DNA of 64,000 bases from Eutrophovita brisbanensis (GTDB lineage: Bacteria > Pseudomonadota > Gammaproteobacteria > Burkholderiales > Eutrophovitaceae). Position 1 is the stretch's first letter; every line of letters starts with the position of its first letter. Position numbers and translations under genes: made by a program. The stretch lies in NCBI GenBank assembly GCA_038147395.1, contig JAYQTM010000001.1, positions 1 to 64,000 of the forward strand, in the 5' to 3' direction. The notes under the pieces were generated by a model, which worked only from the letters and a program-made list of their open reading frames with translations, ran no database searches and had not been told where the DNA came from. Of the stretch, positions 38,560 to 53,493 are shown in pieces.

Positions 38560-40749
38560 CTAAACATCAATCGGATCAACATCGAGCACGAATCTAACTC
38601 CTGATTCGTTCAAGTTACTGATCTCTTTCATCCACCGCTTCAAAAATATTCTTAAAGGTTTCCTTAGTGTACTTTGTACCAATAATTGACCCCGAATAAG
38701 CCCTGCCATTTTATGAATCGGCGCAGGAACCGCATCATACACATCTATTGCCTCTGATTTCAGGTCGAGTGCGCACAAACGTGCACGATTTAAGAAATTC
38801 TCCACTGAATTAGAACTGGGACTGGAGGCTCGCAGTATGGCTTGATACGAATACGGGGGGAAGTCCGACAACTCGCGCTCTTTGAGCGCATCGATTGCAA
38901 AATCATCGTATGAGTGCCCAATGAGATGTTGGTAAATCGGATGGTCTGGAAACTCTGTTTGCAAAAGAACCTGTCCCCTTGACGAACCGCGTCCAGCGCG
39001 ACCCGACACCTGCAGCATCTGTTGAAATTGCCGTTCGGTCGCTCTGAAATCTCCGCTATAGAGCGCTTGATCAGCACCCAAAATAACGACTAAATTGATG
39101 TTGGAAAAATCGTGGCCTTTTGAGAGCATTTGCGTGCCGATGATGATATCAACTTGAGTCTGATCAATTGACTGCCTCATTGCCTCGAAAGAGCCCTTCC
39201 GACGCGTGCTGTCACTGTCCACTCGAATAACACGCGCGTGACCGAACCGAGCAGCGACCTCCTCCTCTAATCGCTGCGTACCATGTCCAAGATCGAGTAA
39301 ATCCTGATTACCACAGTCACTGCATCGACTGGGTACGCGGCCTTGATATCCGCAATGGTGACATCGCACATGGTCTGGTCTTTTGTGGAGCGTCAAAGCC
39401 GCGCTACAGCGGTGGCAAGATACGCTCCACTGACATGACGAACAAAATAAGGCTGGAGCGTATCCACGTCGATTGATGAATACCAGTACTTGCTCACCAT
39501 CATCAATTTTCGATTGCATCGCGTGAATCACCTGAGGTGACAGGGTATGACTCTCCGATCGAGAAACTCGAATTAACTCAACAGTCGGCAAGGAGCCTAA
39601 AGGGCGATCGGAAAGCACCGTTCTTTTATAACGCTCTCGAAGGACATTGTGATACGTCTCCAAAGACGGTGTTGCCGAGCCAAGAACAACAGGGATATTT
39701 TTTAGTTGACTCAGATAAACCGCCAAATCGCGAGCATGATAACGTACGCCCTCAATTTGTTTATAAGAGGTGTCGTGCTCTTCATCGACGATGATCAGCC
39801 CTAATTGTTTTAATGGCGTGAATACTGCCAATCGGGTTCCAAGGATAATTGATGCCACGCCGTGACGTGCTTGCTCCCAAGCGATAAGCCGATTCGAGTC
39901 CCCCAAACCACTATTGAGCGTCACGATCCTCTCAGAGGGAAATCGGCGCTGCAATCGATCCTTAAGCTGTGGTGTCAAATTAATCTCGGGAACTAACATT
40001 AAAACCTGCTTCTTTGACTGTAATGCTCTTTCCATCAACTCAAAATACACTTCGGTCTTACCGCTACCCGTCACTCCTTGTAACACCCAGACGTGTGCGC
40101 CACTTGAATCGAGACTAATGGAGTCCACCGAACGAATCTGAGACTCCGTAAGTCCCAGTTTTTTCGGGGTGACAGATATTGCGCGATCAACCTTCATGAA
40201 TTCATGAAGGTTGCGCTGCTCTGTCTTGACCCAGCCAGATTGAATCCAATTGGTTAACTGTTTCGACGCATTCGAATAGATACGGCGAGCATCAGCCAAG
40301 ACTGTTTGCTCGTTAGATAGAAGGTGTTCATACAGGCGCTGCTTTCCACGCGACCTCGCATCCAACGTACCAGCAATTTCCAAACGACCCGACACGGTGA
40401 GCGAATACACATTCTCCAAGTACTCTTTCCCAAGCCGATTCATACGAATCGAACGTGGAAGGCCCACAAACAAACAACGCCCTAATTCAAAGCAGTAATA
40501 CTCAGAAACAAAGCGACACAATGTAATGTAGTCAGACGAAAGAGGCGCCACATCGATGATAGAGCTGATCCCCTTGATCCTTTGCGTTTCCACGTTTGTG
40601 GTCTCAGAAACATCAATAACGATGCCCACTTGTTTTTTATTACGAAACGGAACTTCGACTAGCGAGCCCTTAACGACAGACAAACCGTTCGTCCGATAAT
40701 CAAACGGGCCATTCAGTGGGACATCGAGGTGGATTTTCGCGTAACTCAT
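38560..40749 (-). CDS. priA: Primosomal replication restart helicase PriA
   Basis: A 729-residue superfamily 2 helicase that reloads the replisome at stalled forks. Walker A GVTGSGKT is at 225-232, the DEEH box at 322-325 (VDEEHDTSYK), and eight zinc-binding cysteines lie at 436, 439, 445, 448, 463, 466, 476 and 479. The C-terminal helicase motif QVSGRAGRG is also present. It sits between hemE and argS. Confidence 0.97.
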   Translation of the reverse strand: MSYAKIHLDVPLNGPFDYRTNGLSVVKGSLVEVPFRNKKQVGIVIDVSETTNVETQRIKGISSIIDVAPLSSDYITLCRFVSEYYCFELGRCLFVGLPRSIRMNRLGKEYLENVYSLTVSGRLEIAGTLDARSRGKQRLYEHLLSNEQTVLADARRIYSNASKQLTNWIQSGWVKTEQRNLHEFMKVDRAISVTPKKLGLTESQIRSVDSISLDSSGAHVWVLQGVTGSGKTEVYFELMERALQSKKQVLMLVPEINLTPQLKDRLQRRFPSERIVTLNSGLGDSNRLIAWEQARHGVASIILGTRLAVFTPLKQLGLIIVDEEHDTSYKQIEGVRYHARDLAVYLSQLKNIPVVLGSATPSLETYHNVLRERYKRTVLSDRPLGSLPTVELIRVSRSESHTLSPQVIHAMQSKIDDGEQVLVFINRRGYAPALFCSSCQWSVSCHRCSAALTLHKRPDHVRCHHCGYQGRVPSRCSDCGNQDLLDLGHGTQRLEEEVAARFGHARVIRVDSDSTRRKGSFEAMRQSIDQTQVDIIIGTQMLSKGHDFSNINLVVILGADQALYSGDFRATERQFQQMLQVSGRAGRGSSRGQVLLQTEFPDHPIYQHLIGHSYDDFAIDALKERELSDFPPYSYQAILRASSPSSNSVENFLNRARLCALDLKSEAIDVYDAVPAPIHKMAGLIRGQLLVQSTLRKPLRIFLKRWMKEISNLNESGVRFVLDVDPIDV

Positions 40750-40856
40750 TATGCGAGGATCTCATATACCTGTGTTAGTCGCACAAGTGTGGCTTGTCTG
40801 AACAAGCTATCGACTCACTAAACAAAGATCAGTGGCCTAGGAATACGGCAGAAGCT

Positions 40857-41927
40857 TTAAATTGACTGATGATATTGAGGGCTTATCTCGCGTACGGCTT
40901 CGACTAAAGCCTCAACATTCTCTGGGGGTGTATGTTGAGATACACCATGCCCCAAATTAAATACGTGACCACTACCGTTTCCAAACGTTGACAAAATATT
41001 CGCAACTTCCTGGCGAATGACGTCTGGGTTAGTCATGAGAATTGCTGGATCCATGTTCCCTTGTAATGCCACCTTATGACCGACTCGCGCGCGCGCACGA
41101 CCAATGTCTGTTGTCCAGTCTAGGCCCAAACCATCGGTATCGATTTCAGCTAAATCCTCCAACCATTGGCCACCCCCTTTGGTGAATACAATTCGTGGGA
41201 TTTTCTGACCATTCACCTCTCTCGTAAGACCCGCACAAATACGATTTAAATTTTCAAGTGAAAACCGTTTGAAAGCTCCGTTTGACAGAGACCCGCCCCA
41301 GGTGTCAAAGACCATGACAGCATCCGCACCGGCTTCAATTTGAGCATTCAGATAGCCTATTACTGAGACCGTTGTGACATCTAAAATTGTTTGAAACAAA
41401 TCAGGCCGCTCGTAAGCCATTTTTTTGACCCGATGAAATTCAGTACCGCCTCGACCTTCTATCATGTAACAGGCGAGCGTGAATGGGCTGCCAGAAAAGC
41501 CTATAAGCGGCACTGAGCCATTGAGTGCACGCTTGATGCTACTCACAGCATTCACGACGTAACCGAGCTTCTCGCCAGTATCAACCTCTGACAGTTGATT
41601 GATTTGCGCCTCATCCCTGAGTGGTCGCTCGAATTTGGGGCCCTCACCCTCCTCAAAGTACAACCCAAGGCCCATGGCATCGGGAATCGTTAGGATATCC
41701 GAGAAAAGAATCGCTGCATCGAGACGAAAACGTGCAAGTGGCTGTAAGGTCACCTCTGTCGCCAAATCTGTGTTTTTACACAAATCCAAGAACGACCCTG
41801 CCCGCGAACGAGACTGCCGATACTCAGGCAAGTAACGACCAGCCTGTCGCATAATCCACGTGGGAGTATAGGGTGTGGGCTGCCTGAGAAGCGCCTTAAT
41901 AAATACATCATTTTGAAGCGCGCTCAA
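40857..41927 (-). CDS. hemE: Uroporphyrinogen decarboxylase
   Basis: Converts uroporphyrinogen III to coproporphyrinogen III in heme synthesis. The 356-residue protein starts with the signature PYTPTWIMRQAGRYLPEYR, has ILFSDILTIPDAMGL, GFSGSPFTLACYMIEG and the C-terminal HVFNLGHGVSQHTPPENV. Gene order hemE-priA is common in betaproteobacteria. Two other heme genes (hemB, hemL) lie further right in the window. Confidence 0.97.
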   Translation of the reverse strand: MSALQNDVFIKALLRQPTPYTPTWIMRQAGRYLPEYRQSRSRAGSFLDLCKNTDLATEVTLQPLARFRLDAAILFSDILTIPDAMGLGLYFEEGEGPKFERPLRDEAQINQLSEVDTGEKLGYVVNAVSSIKRALNGSVPLIGFSGSPFTLACYMIEGRGGTEFHRVKKMAYERPDLFQTILDVTTVSVIGYLNAQIEAGADAVMVFDTWGGSLSNGAFKRFSLENLNRICAGLTREVNGQKIPRIVFTKGGGQWLEDLAEIDTDGLGLDWTTDIGRARARVGHKVALQGNMDPAILMTNPDVIRQEVANILSTFGNGSGHVFNLGHGVSQHTPPENVEALVEAVREISPQYHQSI

Positions 41928-41975
41928 ATCTGAACCTCTTTTAATCTTGTTACAACCAAAACACGTCTCGTGCCA

Positions 41976-43452
41976 CTACCGAGGTAATTCAGAAGCACCC
42001 ATTAAAAATTCGTCAATTGATCGGGCACATTGTCTACCCTCCCTGATCGCCCACACGACGAGAGATTGACCACGCCTCATGTCACCAGCGACAAACACTT
42101 TATCTTTTGAGGTTTTATATTCATCGGTATTGGCCTGAACATTGCCTCGACCGTCAAGCGCGACTCCCATTTCTGTGACTACCCCCTCATGAACAGGATT
42201 AATAAATCCCATCGCGAGCAATACAAGATCCGCTTTGATCTCAAATTCGCTGTCAGGAATCTCCTTCATTTCCATCCGTCCATCAGAATTGCGTGCCCAT
42301 TCAACTCGCGCCGCAATCAATTTTTCAACTTTTCCGTTAGAGCCCTCGAACCGTTTGGTCGTAACAGACCAATCACGTTCACAACCCTCATCATGTGAAG
42401 AGGACGTTCGTAACTTGATTGGCCAATCTGGCCAGGTCAGCGGTCGATCTTCCTCCTCAGGAGGCATTGGCATTAACTCAAACTGAGTGACGGAGGCCGC
42501 TCCATGTCGGTTGGAAGTCCCAACGCAATCTGACCCTGTATCCCCACCACCAATGACGACGACGTGCTTTCCCGTCGCCATTATTTGATTATCTAACAAG
42601 TCACCTGCAACAACTCGATTCTGTTGGGGGAGGAATTCCATGGCGTAATGAACCCCGTTTAAGTCTCTGCCTGGGACCGGAAGATCTCTTGGCACCTCAG
42701 ACCCTCCCGTGAGCGCAATCGCGTCGAACTCCGAAAGAAGCTCACTGTGCGTCACCACCTTCTGTGACAAATTGTTTACTCCTGGGATTTGCTTACCAAG
42801 AGATCCAACACACGTGCTGGTTCGAAACTCAACACCCTCTGATTCCATTTGTGTGATCCGTCGATCAATATGGCTCTCTCCATCTTGAAGTCGGGAATCC
42901 CGTATCTTAGTAACCCTCCGATACGATCATTTTTTTCAAAAACAACCACGTCATGGCCGGCTCTCGCTAACTGCTGCGCGCAAGCAAGGCCTGCTGGGCC
43001 AGAGCCAACCACTGCGACGCGCTTGCCCGATTTGTGCTGAGCCGGTTGTGGCGCGATCCATCCTTCAGACCATCCCTTGTCAACAATCGCATGCTCGATC
43101 GACTTAATCGCAACGGCGGAGTCGTTAATATTTAACGTGCAGGATGCTTCACAGGGCGCTGGGCAGATACGACCGGTAAACTCTGGAAAATTATTCGTTG
43201 AGTGAAGTGTTTGCAACGCCAACTGCCAATTTTTTCGATACACGAGATCATTCCAGTCAGGAATGATGTTATTAACCGGGCAACCGTTTTGACAAAATGG
43301 AATACCACAGTCCATACAGCGAGAGCCCTGTCGAGAAGCCTCCTCATCGGAGTGAGTGACAACGAATTCTTCGTAATTTTTAACTCGACTCTCAACCGGT
43401 AACGTCGACTCGTTCACCCGTGTTTCTTCTAAAAAACCCGTTGGCTTTCCCA

Positions 43453-43453
<1 letters not shown>
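41976..43453 (-). pseudogene. gltD: Glutamate synthase small subunit, one frameshift
   Basis: GltD is the FAD/iron-sulfur subunit that feeds electrons from NADPH to GltB. The N-terminal part has the cysteine cluster CMDCGIPFC, CPVNNIIPDW, CPAPCEASC and the FAD motif VAVVGSGPAGLACAQ; the C-terminal part has the NADPH motif VVVIGGGDTGSDCVG and VFVAGDMRRGQSLVVWAI. One missing base near 42,872 (in the region reading RRITQMESEG) separates them. The ATG at 43453 overlaps the gltB stop as TAATG. Since GltBD is central, a sequence error is the likelier explanation. Confidence 0.88.
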
Positions 43454-48086
<4,633 letters not shown>

Positions 48087-48164
48087 AGCTATTGCCTCTC
48101 TAAATCTTTTAAAACTCGGCGTCGGCGAGGGACGTTATTGCCAACTGGGCAGCCCACAGACACC

Positions 48165-48187
48165 AAATCCGGCTGTTAACCGGATTT
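48165..48187. other. Perfect 8-bp hairpin in the gltB leader
   Basis: AAATCCGG at 48165-48172 pairs with CCGGATTT at 48180-48187 around a seven-base loop, 78 bases upstream of gltB. A TTTT run follows on the plus strand only, so it is a poor terminator for the leftward genes. A second perfect hairpin (GGTCTAGC/GCTAGACC) overlaps the dgt stop at about 48,239-48,259. They may end dgt transcription or form a gltB leader structure. Confidence 0.4.
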
Positions 48188-48252
48188 TGACAGAACTCGT
48201 AATAGTACCGCGTTACATAGGAAATGATCAATATTGGCGGTCTAGCGGGTAG

Positions 48253-49377
48253 CTAGACCCCGTCAACCATGAAGATTTGTCGGTACTCTTTCATCGCGAA
48301 ACGATCTGTCATGCCGGCAATATAATCAGCAATTGCCCGGGGGCGATCATCTCGAGCCTGGACTTGATATCTAGGTGGAAGCAGTCCTATGTCGTCTGAA
48401 AATGCCCCAAAAAGGCTCTGAACCACCCTTTTAGCCTTATCAGCCATCCGCTGTACCTTGTAGTGACGGTAAAGATTCTGATACAAAAATCGTTGCAGCG
48501 TCCGGTGTTTTTCCTCCATCTCTGGGCTAAACGAAATCAACGGTGGCAATTCTCGAACTTCCTCAACCGAGGCCGGAGCAGCTTCCAAAAGGCGACGGCC
48601 GCTTTCTTCCACCAAGTCCGTCACAAAACTATTGATCGTCCGACGAATCGCCTCGCTAACCATAATACGTTCTTCAATTTTGGGATACTGACCGGAAACC
48701 ATAGCCAAATGATCTCCAAAAACTGGAAGGCCCCTCATTTCTGCAAGCTGCAGCAACCCGGATCTCAGTCCATCGTCGATGTCATGATTGTTGTAGGCAA
48801 TTCCATCCGCGATATTCGCAAGTTGCGCCTCGAGTGATGGTCGTTTTTTTTCCAAAAATCGCCGCCCAACGTCACCAAGTGACTCCGCATTCTTCAAAGA
48901 GCAGTGTTTTAAAATGCCCTCCCGCGTTTCAAAACACAAATTAAGTCCGTCGAACGCCGCATATCGCCGCTCTAAACAGTCAACCACTCGCAATGACTGA
49001 AGGTTATGCTCAAACCCACCGTGTGTCCGCATGCTCTCATTTAGCGCGTCTTGTCCACTGTGGCCAAAAGGCGTATGGCCTAAATCATGCGCGAGAGATA
49101 TCGCCTCAACCAAGTCCACATTCAGATCAAGCCGCCGGGCAATTGACCTAGCGATTTGAGCCACCTCAATGCTATGTGTCAGCCGAGTTCGGAAATGGTC
49201 CCCCTCATGGTTCACGAACACTTGGGTTTTGTACTCGAGTCGCCGAAAAGCCGTAGAGTGAATGATGCGATCCCGATCACGCTGAAATTCTGTGCGACCC
49301 TCCGGCTGCGGTTCACTGAGTTTACGTCCACGAGAACCATCTGAGGAAACAGCATACACCGCGAATTTATCCGACAT
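48253..49377 (-). CDS. dgt: Deoxyguanosinetriphosphate triphosphohydrolase-like protein
   Basis: HD-domain phosphohydrolases of this family cleave dGTP or other dNTPs to nucleoside and triphosphate. The 374-residue protein has the short type layout with FRRLEYKTQVF, RTRLTHSIEVAQIAR and the metal-binding AHDLGHTPFGHSGQ, and NIADGIAYNNHDIDDG. It lies between aroB and gltB, the order known in betaproteobacteria. Start spacing to aroB is five bases, so it is in the aroKB operon. Confidence 0.93.
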   Translation of the reverse strand: MSDKFAVYAVSSDGSRGRKLSEPQPEGRTEFQRDRDRIIHSTAFRRLEYKTQVFVNHEGDHFRTRLTHSIEVAQIARSIARRLDLNVDLVEAISLAHDLGHTPFGHSGQDALNESMRTHGGFEHNLQSLRVVDCLERRYAAFDGLNLCFETREGILKHCSLKNAESLGDVGRRFLEKKRPSLEAQLANIADGIAYNNHDIDDGLRSGLLQLAEMRGLPVFGDHLAMVSGQYPKIEERIMVSEAIRRTINSFVTDLVEESGRRLLEAAPASVEEVRELPPLISFSPEMEEKHRTLQRFLYQNLYRHYKVQRMADKAKRVVQSLFGAFSDDIGLLPPRYQVQARDDRPRAIADYIAGMTDRFAMKEYRQIFMVDGV

Positions 49378-49382
49378 GCGAT

Positions 49383-50474
49383 TTATGACACCTCGTTCGA
49401 TTGAAGGACCTCGTTAAGCAACTTATCCGAGAATTCACTCGTAACATAAGCCTCTCCAAGCCGCCGCAACAAAATTAATCGCAAACGACCATCCAACACT
49501 TTTTTGTCAAAACCCATGAGATCACGATATTTTGAAACACCCAATTTAGGTGCAGATGTCGGCAAACCAATTCCATCAAGTAATTCGCGTAACCGATTCA
49601 ACTCTTGGGTGTTGAGCTCCCCGCTCAAAACTGATAGCTGACCCGCCAAGACCATGCCAGCGGCAACCGCTTCTCCGTGAAGCCATTCACCATATCCCAA
49701 CCCTGCCTCAATCGCATGGCCGAATGTATGTCCAAAATTCAGTAGCGCGCGACTGCTCATCTCTGTCTCATCTTGCTCGACAATCTTTGCCTTACTGGCA
49801 CAACACACCTCGACTGCATATCCAAGAGAATCGAAATCGTGAGCCATTAGTTGCTCCGCGTTCAGCTCGAGCCAAGAAAAGAAATCTGCGTCCATGATCG
49901 CGCCGTATTTCACCACTTCGGCCATCCCTGCTCGAAACTCTCGCTCCGGCAACGTCGAGATCGTATTTAGGTCAATAAATACCGCCTTGGGTTGATAGAA
50001 CGCTCCGATCATGTTCTTTCCCGCCGGATGATTGACCGCTGTTTTACCCCCGACTGAGGAGTCAACTTGTGACAATAAGGTGGTGGGCATCTGCACCAAT
50101 GGAAGTCCCCTTTGATATGTTGCAGCGGCGAATCCAGCGACATCTCCCACGACGCCGCCACCAAGCGCAATGATCATCGTATTTCTGTCGGCCTTGAGCT
50201 CAATCAACTGGTCATAAATCGATGCCAATGTCGCTTGGGTCTTATGTTTCTCACCATCAGGCAAAATAATTTCGTCTGAAGTAATCCCAATCTCGGCCAA
50301 ACGAGCAGTCACATTGTCCGCGTATAGAGGAGCTACGGTATCGTTGGTGACCACAACAGCTCGCTTATAACGACCCACCATTAATTCAGAAAATAACGCG
50401 CTCTCTAAAGGAGAGCGACCAATAACGATCGGATAGGTCCGGCCAGTCAGTCCAACTTCCAGTTTTCTCATCAT
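49383..50474 (-). CDS. aroB: 3-dehydroquinate synthase
   Basis: Second step of the shikimate pathway: converts DAHP to 3-dehydroquinate with NAD and a divalent metal. The 363-residue protein has DGEKHKTQ, the NAD loop ALGGGVVGDVAGFAA, TTLLSQVDSSVGGKTAVNH and the metal His motif LLNFGHTFGHAIE with LHGEAVAAG. It overlaps aroK by four bases. Confidence 0.97.
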   Translation of the reverse strand: MMRKLEVGLTGRTYPIVIGRSPLESALFSELMVGRYKRAVVVTNDTVAPLYADNVTARLAEIGITSDEIILPDGEKHKTQATLASIYDQLIELKADRNTMIIALGGGVVGDVAGFAAATYQRGLPLVQMPTTLLSQVDSSVGGKTAVNHPAGKNMIGAFYQPKAVFIDLNTISTLPEREFRAGMAEVVKYGAIMDADFFSWLELNAEQLMAHDFDSLGYAVEVCCASKAKIVEQDETEMSSRALLNFGHTFGHAIEAGLGYGEWLHGEAVAAGMVLAGQLSVLSGELNTQELNRLRELLDGIGLPTSAPKLGVSKYRDLMGFDKKVLDGRLRLILLRRLGEAYVTSEFSDKLLNEVLQSNEVS

Positions 50475-51040
50475 TTTATTTTTTCCAGAATCGCTCTTTC
50501 GAGACGCCGCAGAAAACCTTGCAGGCTAAGGTCCCCGGTTTCAATTATTAAATCAGCAACCTCGCTATATATCGGATCTCTCTCCTGAAAGAGTGAATCA
50601 AGCCTGGCGCGCGGATCATCAGTCTGAAGCAACGGTCGGCTCTTATCGAGCTGAGTTCTTTTATATAGCGCATCTACTTGCGCCTTCAAATAAATGACAA
50701 ACCCTGAAGATATGAGGTGTTGACGATTTTCCTCTCGCAAGACTGCACCACCTCCGGTAGCCAAAACAATATTCTCCATTTGAGTGAGCTCAAAGATCAC
50801 GGCTTTTTCACGCTCTCGGAAGCCATCCTCACCCTCGTGATGAAAAATCGTGGGAATCTCAACGCCAGTGCGCTCGACGATCACTTGGTCTGAATCGAAA
50901 AACTCTTTTTTAGCCCGCTTCGCAAGTAATTTGCCGACCGATGTTTTACCAGCTCCCATCATGCCGACAAGGTAAATATTACCTTTCAGCGAGCTTATTG
51001 AAGTGCCTGCCGCTTCGGCTGAGTGACGTTTCATGTTCAT
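50471..51040 (-). CDS. aroK: Shikimate kinase
   Basis: Phosphorylates shikimate with ATP. The 189-residue protein has the P-loop GMMGAGKT at 26-33, substrate residues in FFDSDQVIVE and GFREREKAVI, the ATGGGAVLR loop and the LID region RTQLDKSRPLLQ. The stop overlaps aroB, indicating translational coupling. It is divergent from mrcA. Confidence 0.96.
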   Translation of the reverse strand: MNMKRHSAEAAGTSISSLKGNIYLVGMMGAGKTSVGKLLAKRAKKEFFDSDQVIVERTGVEIPTIFHHEGEDGFREREKAVIFELTQMENIVLATGGGAVLREENRQHLISSGFVIYLKAQVDALYKRTQLDKSRPLLQTDDPRARLDSLFQERDPIYSEVADLIIETGDLSLQGFLRRLERAILEKIK

Positions 51041-51189
51041 GTGAGAATTTTAACCGCATACGGACCGAATGGGCGCTAAGGATACGCGCACTGCCCCAAG
51101 TGGCGAACCAAATTACCAATGAGGTTTGCCCAATTAGTTCGGAATGGTTAGCAAGATTATAATGAACCGGTCAAAACACTAAAACTTAG

Positions 51190-53466
51190 ATGTTAATGAG
51201 TTTTCGCCGACTTCTCTACGCCGTCTTTTTCACAGGGATCAGTATCTCCGCAGCAGCAGTATTGATCGGAGTATTCGCGTTTGTGGTGGCTTACCCACAG
51301 CTTCCATCAGTCGCCGCGCTCACAGATTACAAACCCAAACTCCCTCTTCGAATCTACAGTCGGGAGGGTGTTCTGATCGGCGAGTTCGGACGGGAACACC
51401 GAGAGTTCTTACCCATTGAGAATGTACCAAACCATCTCAAGAACGCCATTATTGCTGCCGAAGATGAACGTTTTATGGAACACCATGGGATCGATTTCAT
51501 GGGCATTGGTCGTGCCGCACTAGCTAATTTTGCGGCACGAGGAGCACGTCAGGGTGCGAGTACAATCACCATGCAAGTGGCAAGAAACTTTTTCCTCACA
51601 TCCGAAAAAACGCTCACCCGAAAGTTTAACGAAGCGCTACTTGCAATAAAAATTGAGAGAAATCTTACAAAAAATGAAATTCTAGAGCTATATGTGAATC
51701 AAATTTACCTGGGTCAACGGGCTTTTGGTTTTGCGGCAGCGTCAAAAATATACTTCGGCAAACCCCTTGCGCAGGCGTCCTTAGCTGAGTTGTCGATGAT
51801 GGCAGGCTTGCCAAAAGCACCATCTCGATATAACCCCGCCGTTAACTTCAAGCGCGCACAACAGCGTCAGTTTTATGTACTCGGAAGGATGCACAAACTC
51901 GGCTTTATTTCTGACTCAGCATTGGACGCTGCCAAAGCCGAAAAAATAAAACTCTCATCGATACGCTCCAACCCCAGCAGACACGCAGAGTATTTTGTTG
52001 AAATGGTACGACAAGCATTGATCGATCAGTATGGTGAGGCGACATATACAAAAGGGTTAAATGTCTACACAACGTTGTCACTTAAAAATCAGGAAGCAGC
52101 TTTTCGTGCTGTCAAAACCGGTCTCGAAAATCACGATCAACGACAAGGTTTTAGAGGTGCCGTCACACATTTCAATTTATCGCGACAGTCAGAAGAAGAT
52201 ATCGAAGAATTACTAAATGAGTTTGACGCAATCGATAACTTAGTTCCATCCGTCATCACAAAAATTACTGATGCGAGTATCCAAATATATGCGAAGGGAA
52301 ATGGATTCGTCACGCTCCAAAGTGAGGATTTTCAGTACGGCGCGTCGAACGCCCTGTCGCCATCCGACCAACACGACCCACTTACCCGCGGTGATCTAAT
52401 TTACGTTCGCCAACTTGATTCAAAGAAGTGGTCGCTGAGCCAACTTCCGATTGCCGAGGGGGCGTTGATTGCCATTGACTCAGATACAGGTGCCATACAG
52501 GCTCTTGTCGGCGGTTATAACTTTTATAAAAATAAGTTTAATCATGTGACCCAAGCCCTAAGGCAACCAGGGTCTAGCTTTAAGCCGTTCATATACTCTG
52601 CGGCGCTGGAGCGCGGGTTTACTCCAGCCACCATCATTGACGACAGCCCGATCGAAATAGATGAAAGTCAAACTGGATACGAGCTATGGGAACCACAGAA
52701 TTACGATGGAGAATTTTCTGGTCCGATTAGCCTACGTTACGCACTTGCAAAGTCAAAAAATCTTGTGGCGATCCGTATCCTTCAAGCAATCGAACCAACG
52801 TATGCAAGAGATTTCATTACTCGTTTTGGCTTCAATAAGAAAAACCATCCCCCTTACCTGACTATGGCACTAGGGGCAGGATCAACAACTCCACTTTCTC
52901 TTGCCAGAGGCTACGCCGTATTTGCAAATGGCGGACACCTGGTGAACCCATTCTTCATCTCCCGAGTCGAAGATATCGAGGGAAACCTCATATTTAAAGC
53001 GTCTCCTCAACGCTCCAAAATCACCTCGAATACGGTGATTGATGCTAGAAACGCATTTACGATGAATTCTCTGTTGCGCGACGTGGTAAACCAAGGCACT
53101 GGCAAGCGTGCGAAAAGTCTCGGAAGAAATGATCTAGCCGGAAAAACAGGCACGACAAACGATAATGTCGACGCATGGTTTGCCGGTTTTCAAAGACATA
53201 CCGTCGCCATCACATGGGTTGGGAAAGACCAACCCGGCCCTCTCGGTGAGAAAGAAACCGGTGCAAAGGCCGCACTCCCAATATGGATCGATTACATGAG
53301 GGTCGCTCTCAGGGGTATTCCTGAGGAGGACCTACCTGACCCTCCAGAGGGCATTCGTGTCTTAAAAATCGACCCAGATACCGGCACCCCAAATCAACGT
53401 GGGATCACGACCGAGTACTTCTACGAAGAGAATGTGCCGGCCGAACGGCCAGGCTATCTATTTTGA
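51190..53466 (+). CDS. mrcA: Penicillin-binding protein 1A, bifunctional
   Basis: A 758-residue peptidoglycan synthase with an N-terminal anchor (LLYAVFFTGISISAAAVLIG). The glycosyltransferase 51 domain has AAEDERFMEHHGID with the catalytic Glu, GASTITMQVARNFFL and ELYVNQIYLGQ. The transpeptidase domain has the Ser of SSFKPF near residue 462, SKN, and KTGTTNDNVDAW. A TATAAT box about 30 bases upstream of the ATG is a likely -10. In betaproteobacteria ponA/mrcA is typically divergent from the pil-aroK-aroB region; here the pil genes are absent between them. Confidence 0.96.
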   Translation: MLMSFRRLLYAVFFTGISISAAAVLIGVFAFVVAYPQLPSVAALTDYKPKLPLRIYSREGVLIGEFGREHREFLPIENVPNHLKNAIIAAEDERFMEHHGIDFMGIGRAALANFAARGARQGASTITMQVARNFFLTSEKTLTRKFNEALLAIKIERNLTKNEILELYVNQIYLGQRAFGFAAASKIYFGKPLAQASLAELSMMAGLPKAPSRYNPAVNFKRAQQRQFYVLGRMHKLGFISDSALDAAKAEKIKLSSIRSNPSRHAEYFVEMVRQALIDQYGEATYTKGLNVYTTLSLKNQEAAFRAVKTGLENHDQRQGFRGAVTHFNLSRQSEEDIEELLNEFDAIDNLVPSVITKITDASIQIYAKGNGFVTLQSEDFQYGASNALSPSDQHDPLTRGDLIYVRQLDSKKWSLSQLPIAEGALIAIDSDTGAIQALVGGYNFYKNKFNHVTQALRQPGSSFKPFIYSAALERGFTPATIIDDSPIEIDESQTGYELWEPQNYDGEFSGPISLRYALAKSKNLVAIRILQAIEPTYARDFITRFGFNKKNHPPYLTMALGAGSTTPLSLARGYAVFANGGHLVNPFFISRVEDIEGNLIFKASPQRSKITSNTVIDARNAFTMNSLLRDVVNQGTGKRAKSLGRNDLAGKTGTTNDNVDAWFAGFQRHTVAITWVGKDQPGPLGEKETGAKAALPIWIDYMRVALRGIPEEDLPDPPEGIRVLKIDPDTGTPNQRGITTEYFYEENVPAERPGYLF

Positions 53467-53493
53467 CTGAAGCGACAAAACGCCTCTACGTCA

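Noticed and set aside
40780..40830. GCTTGT/ACAAGC hairpin between priA and hemE as a terminator
   Set aside because: The stem is short (six bases) and no T-run follows on the transcribed strand.
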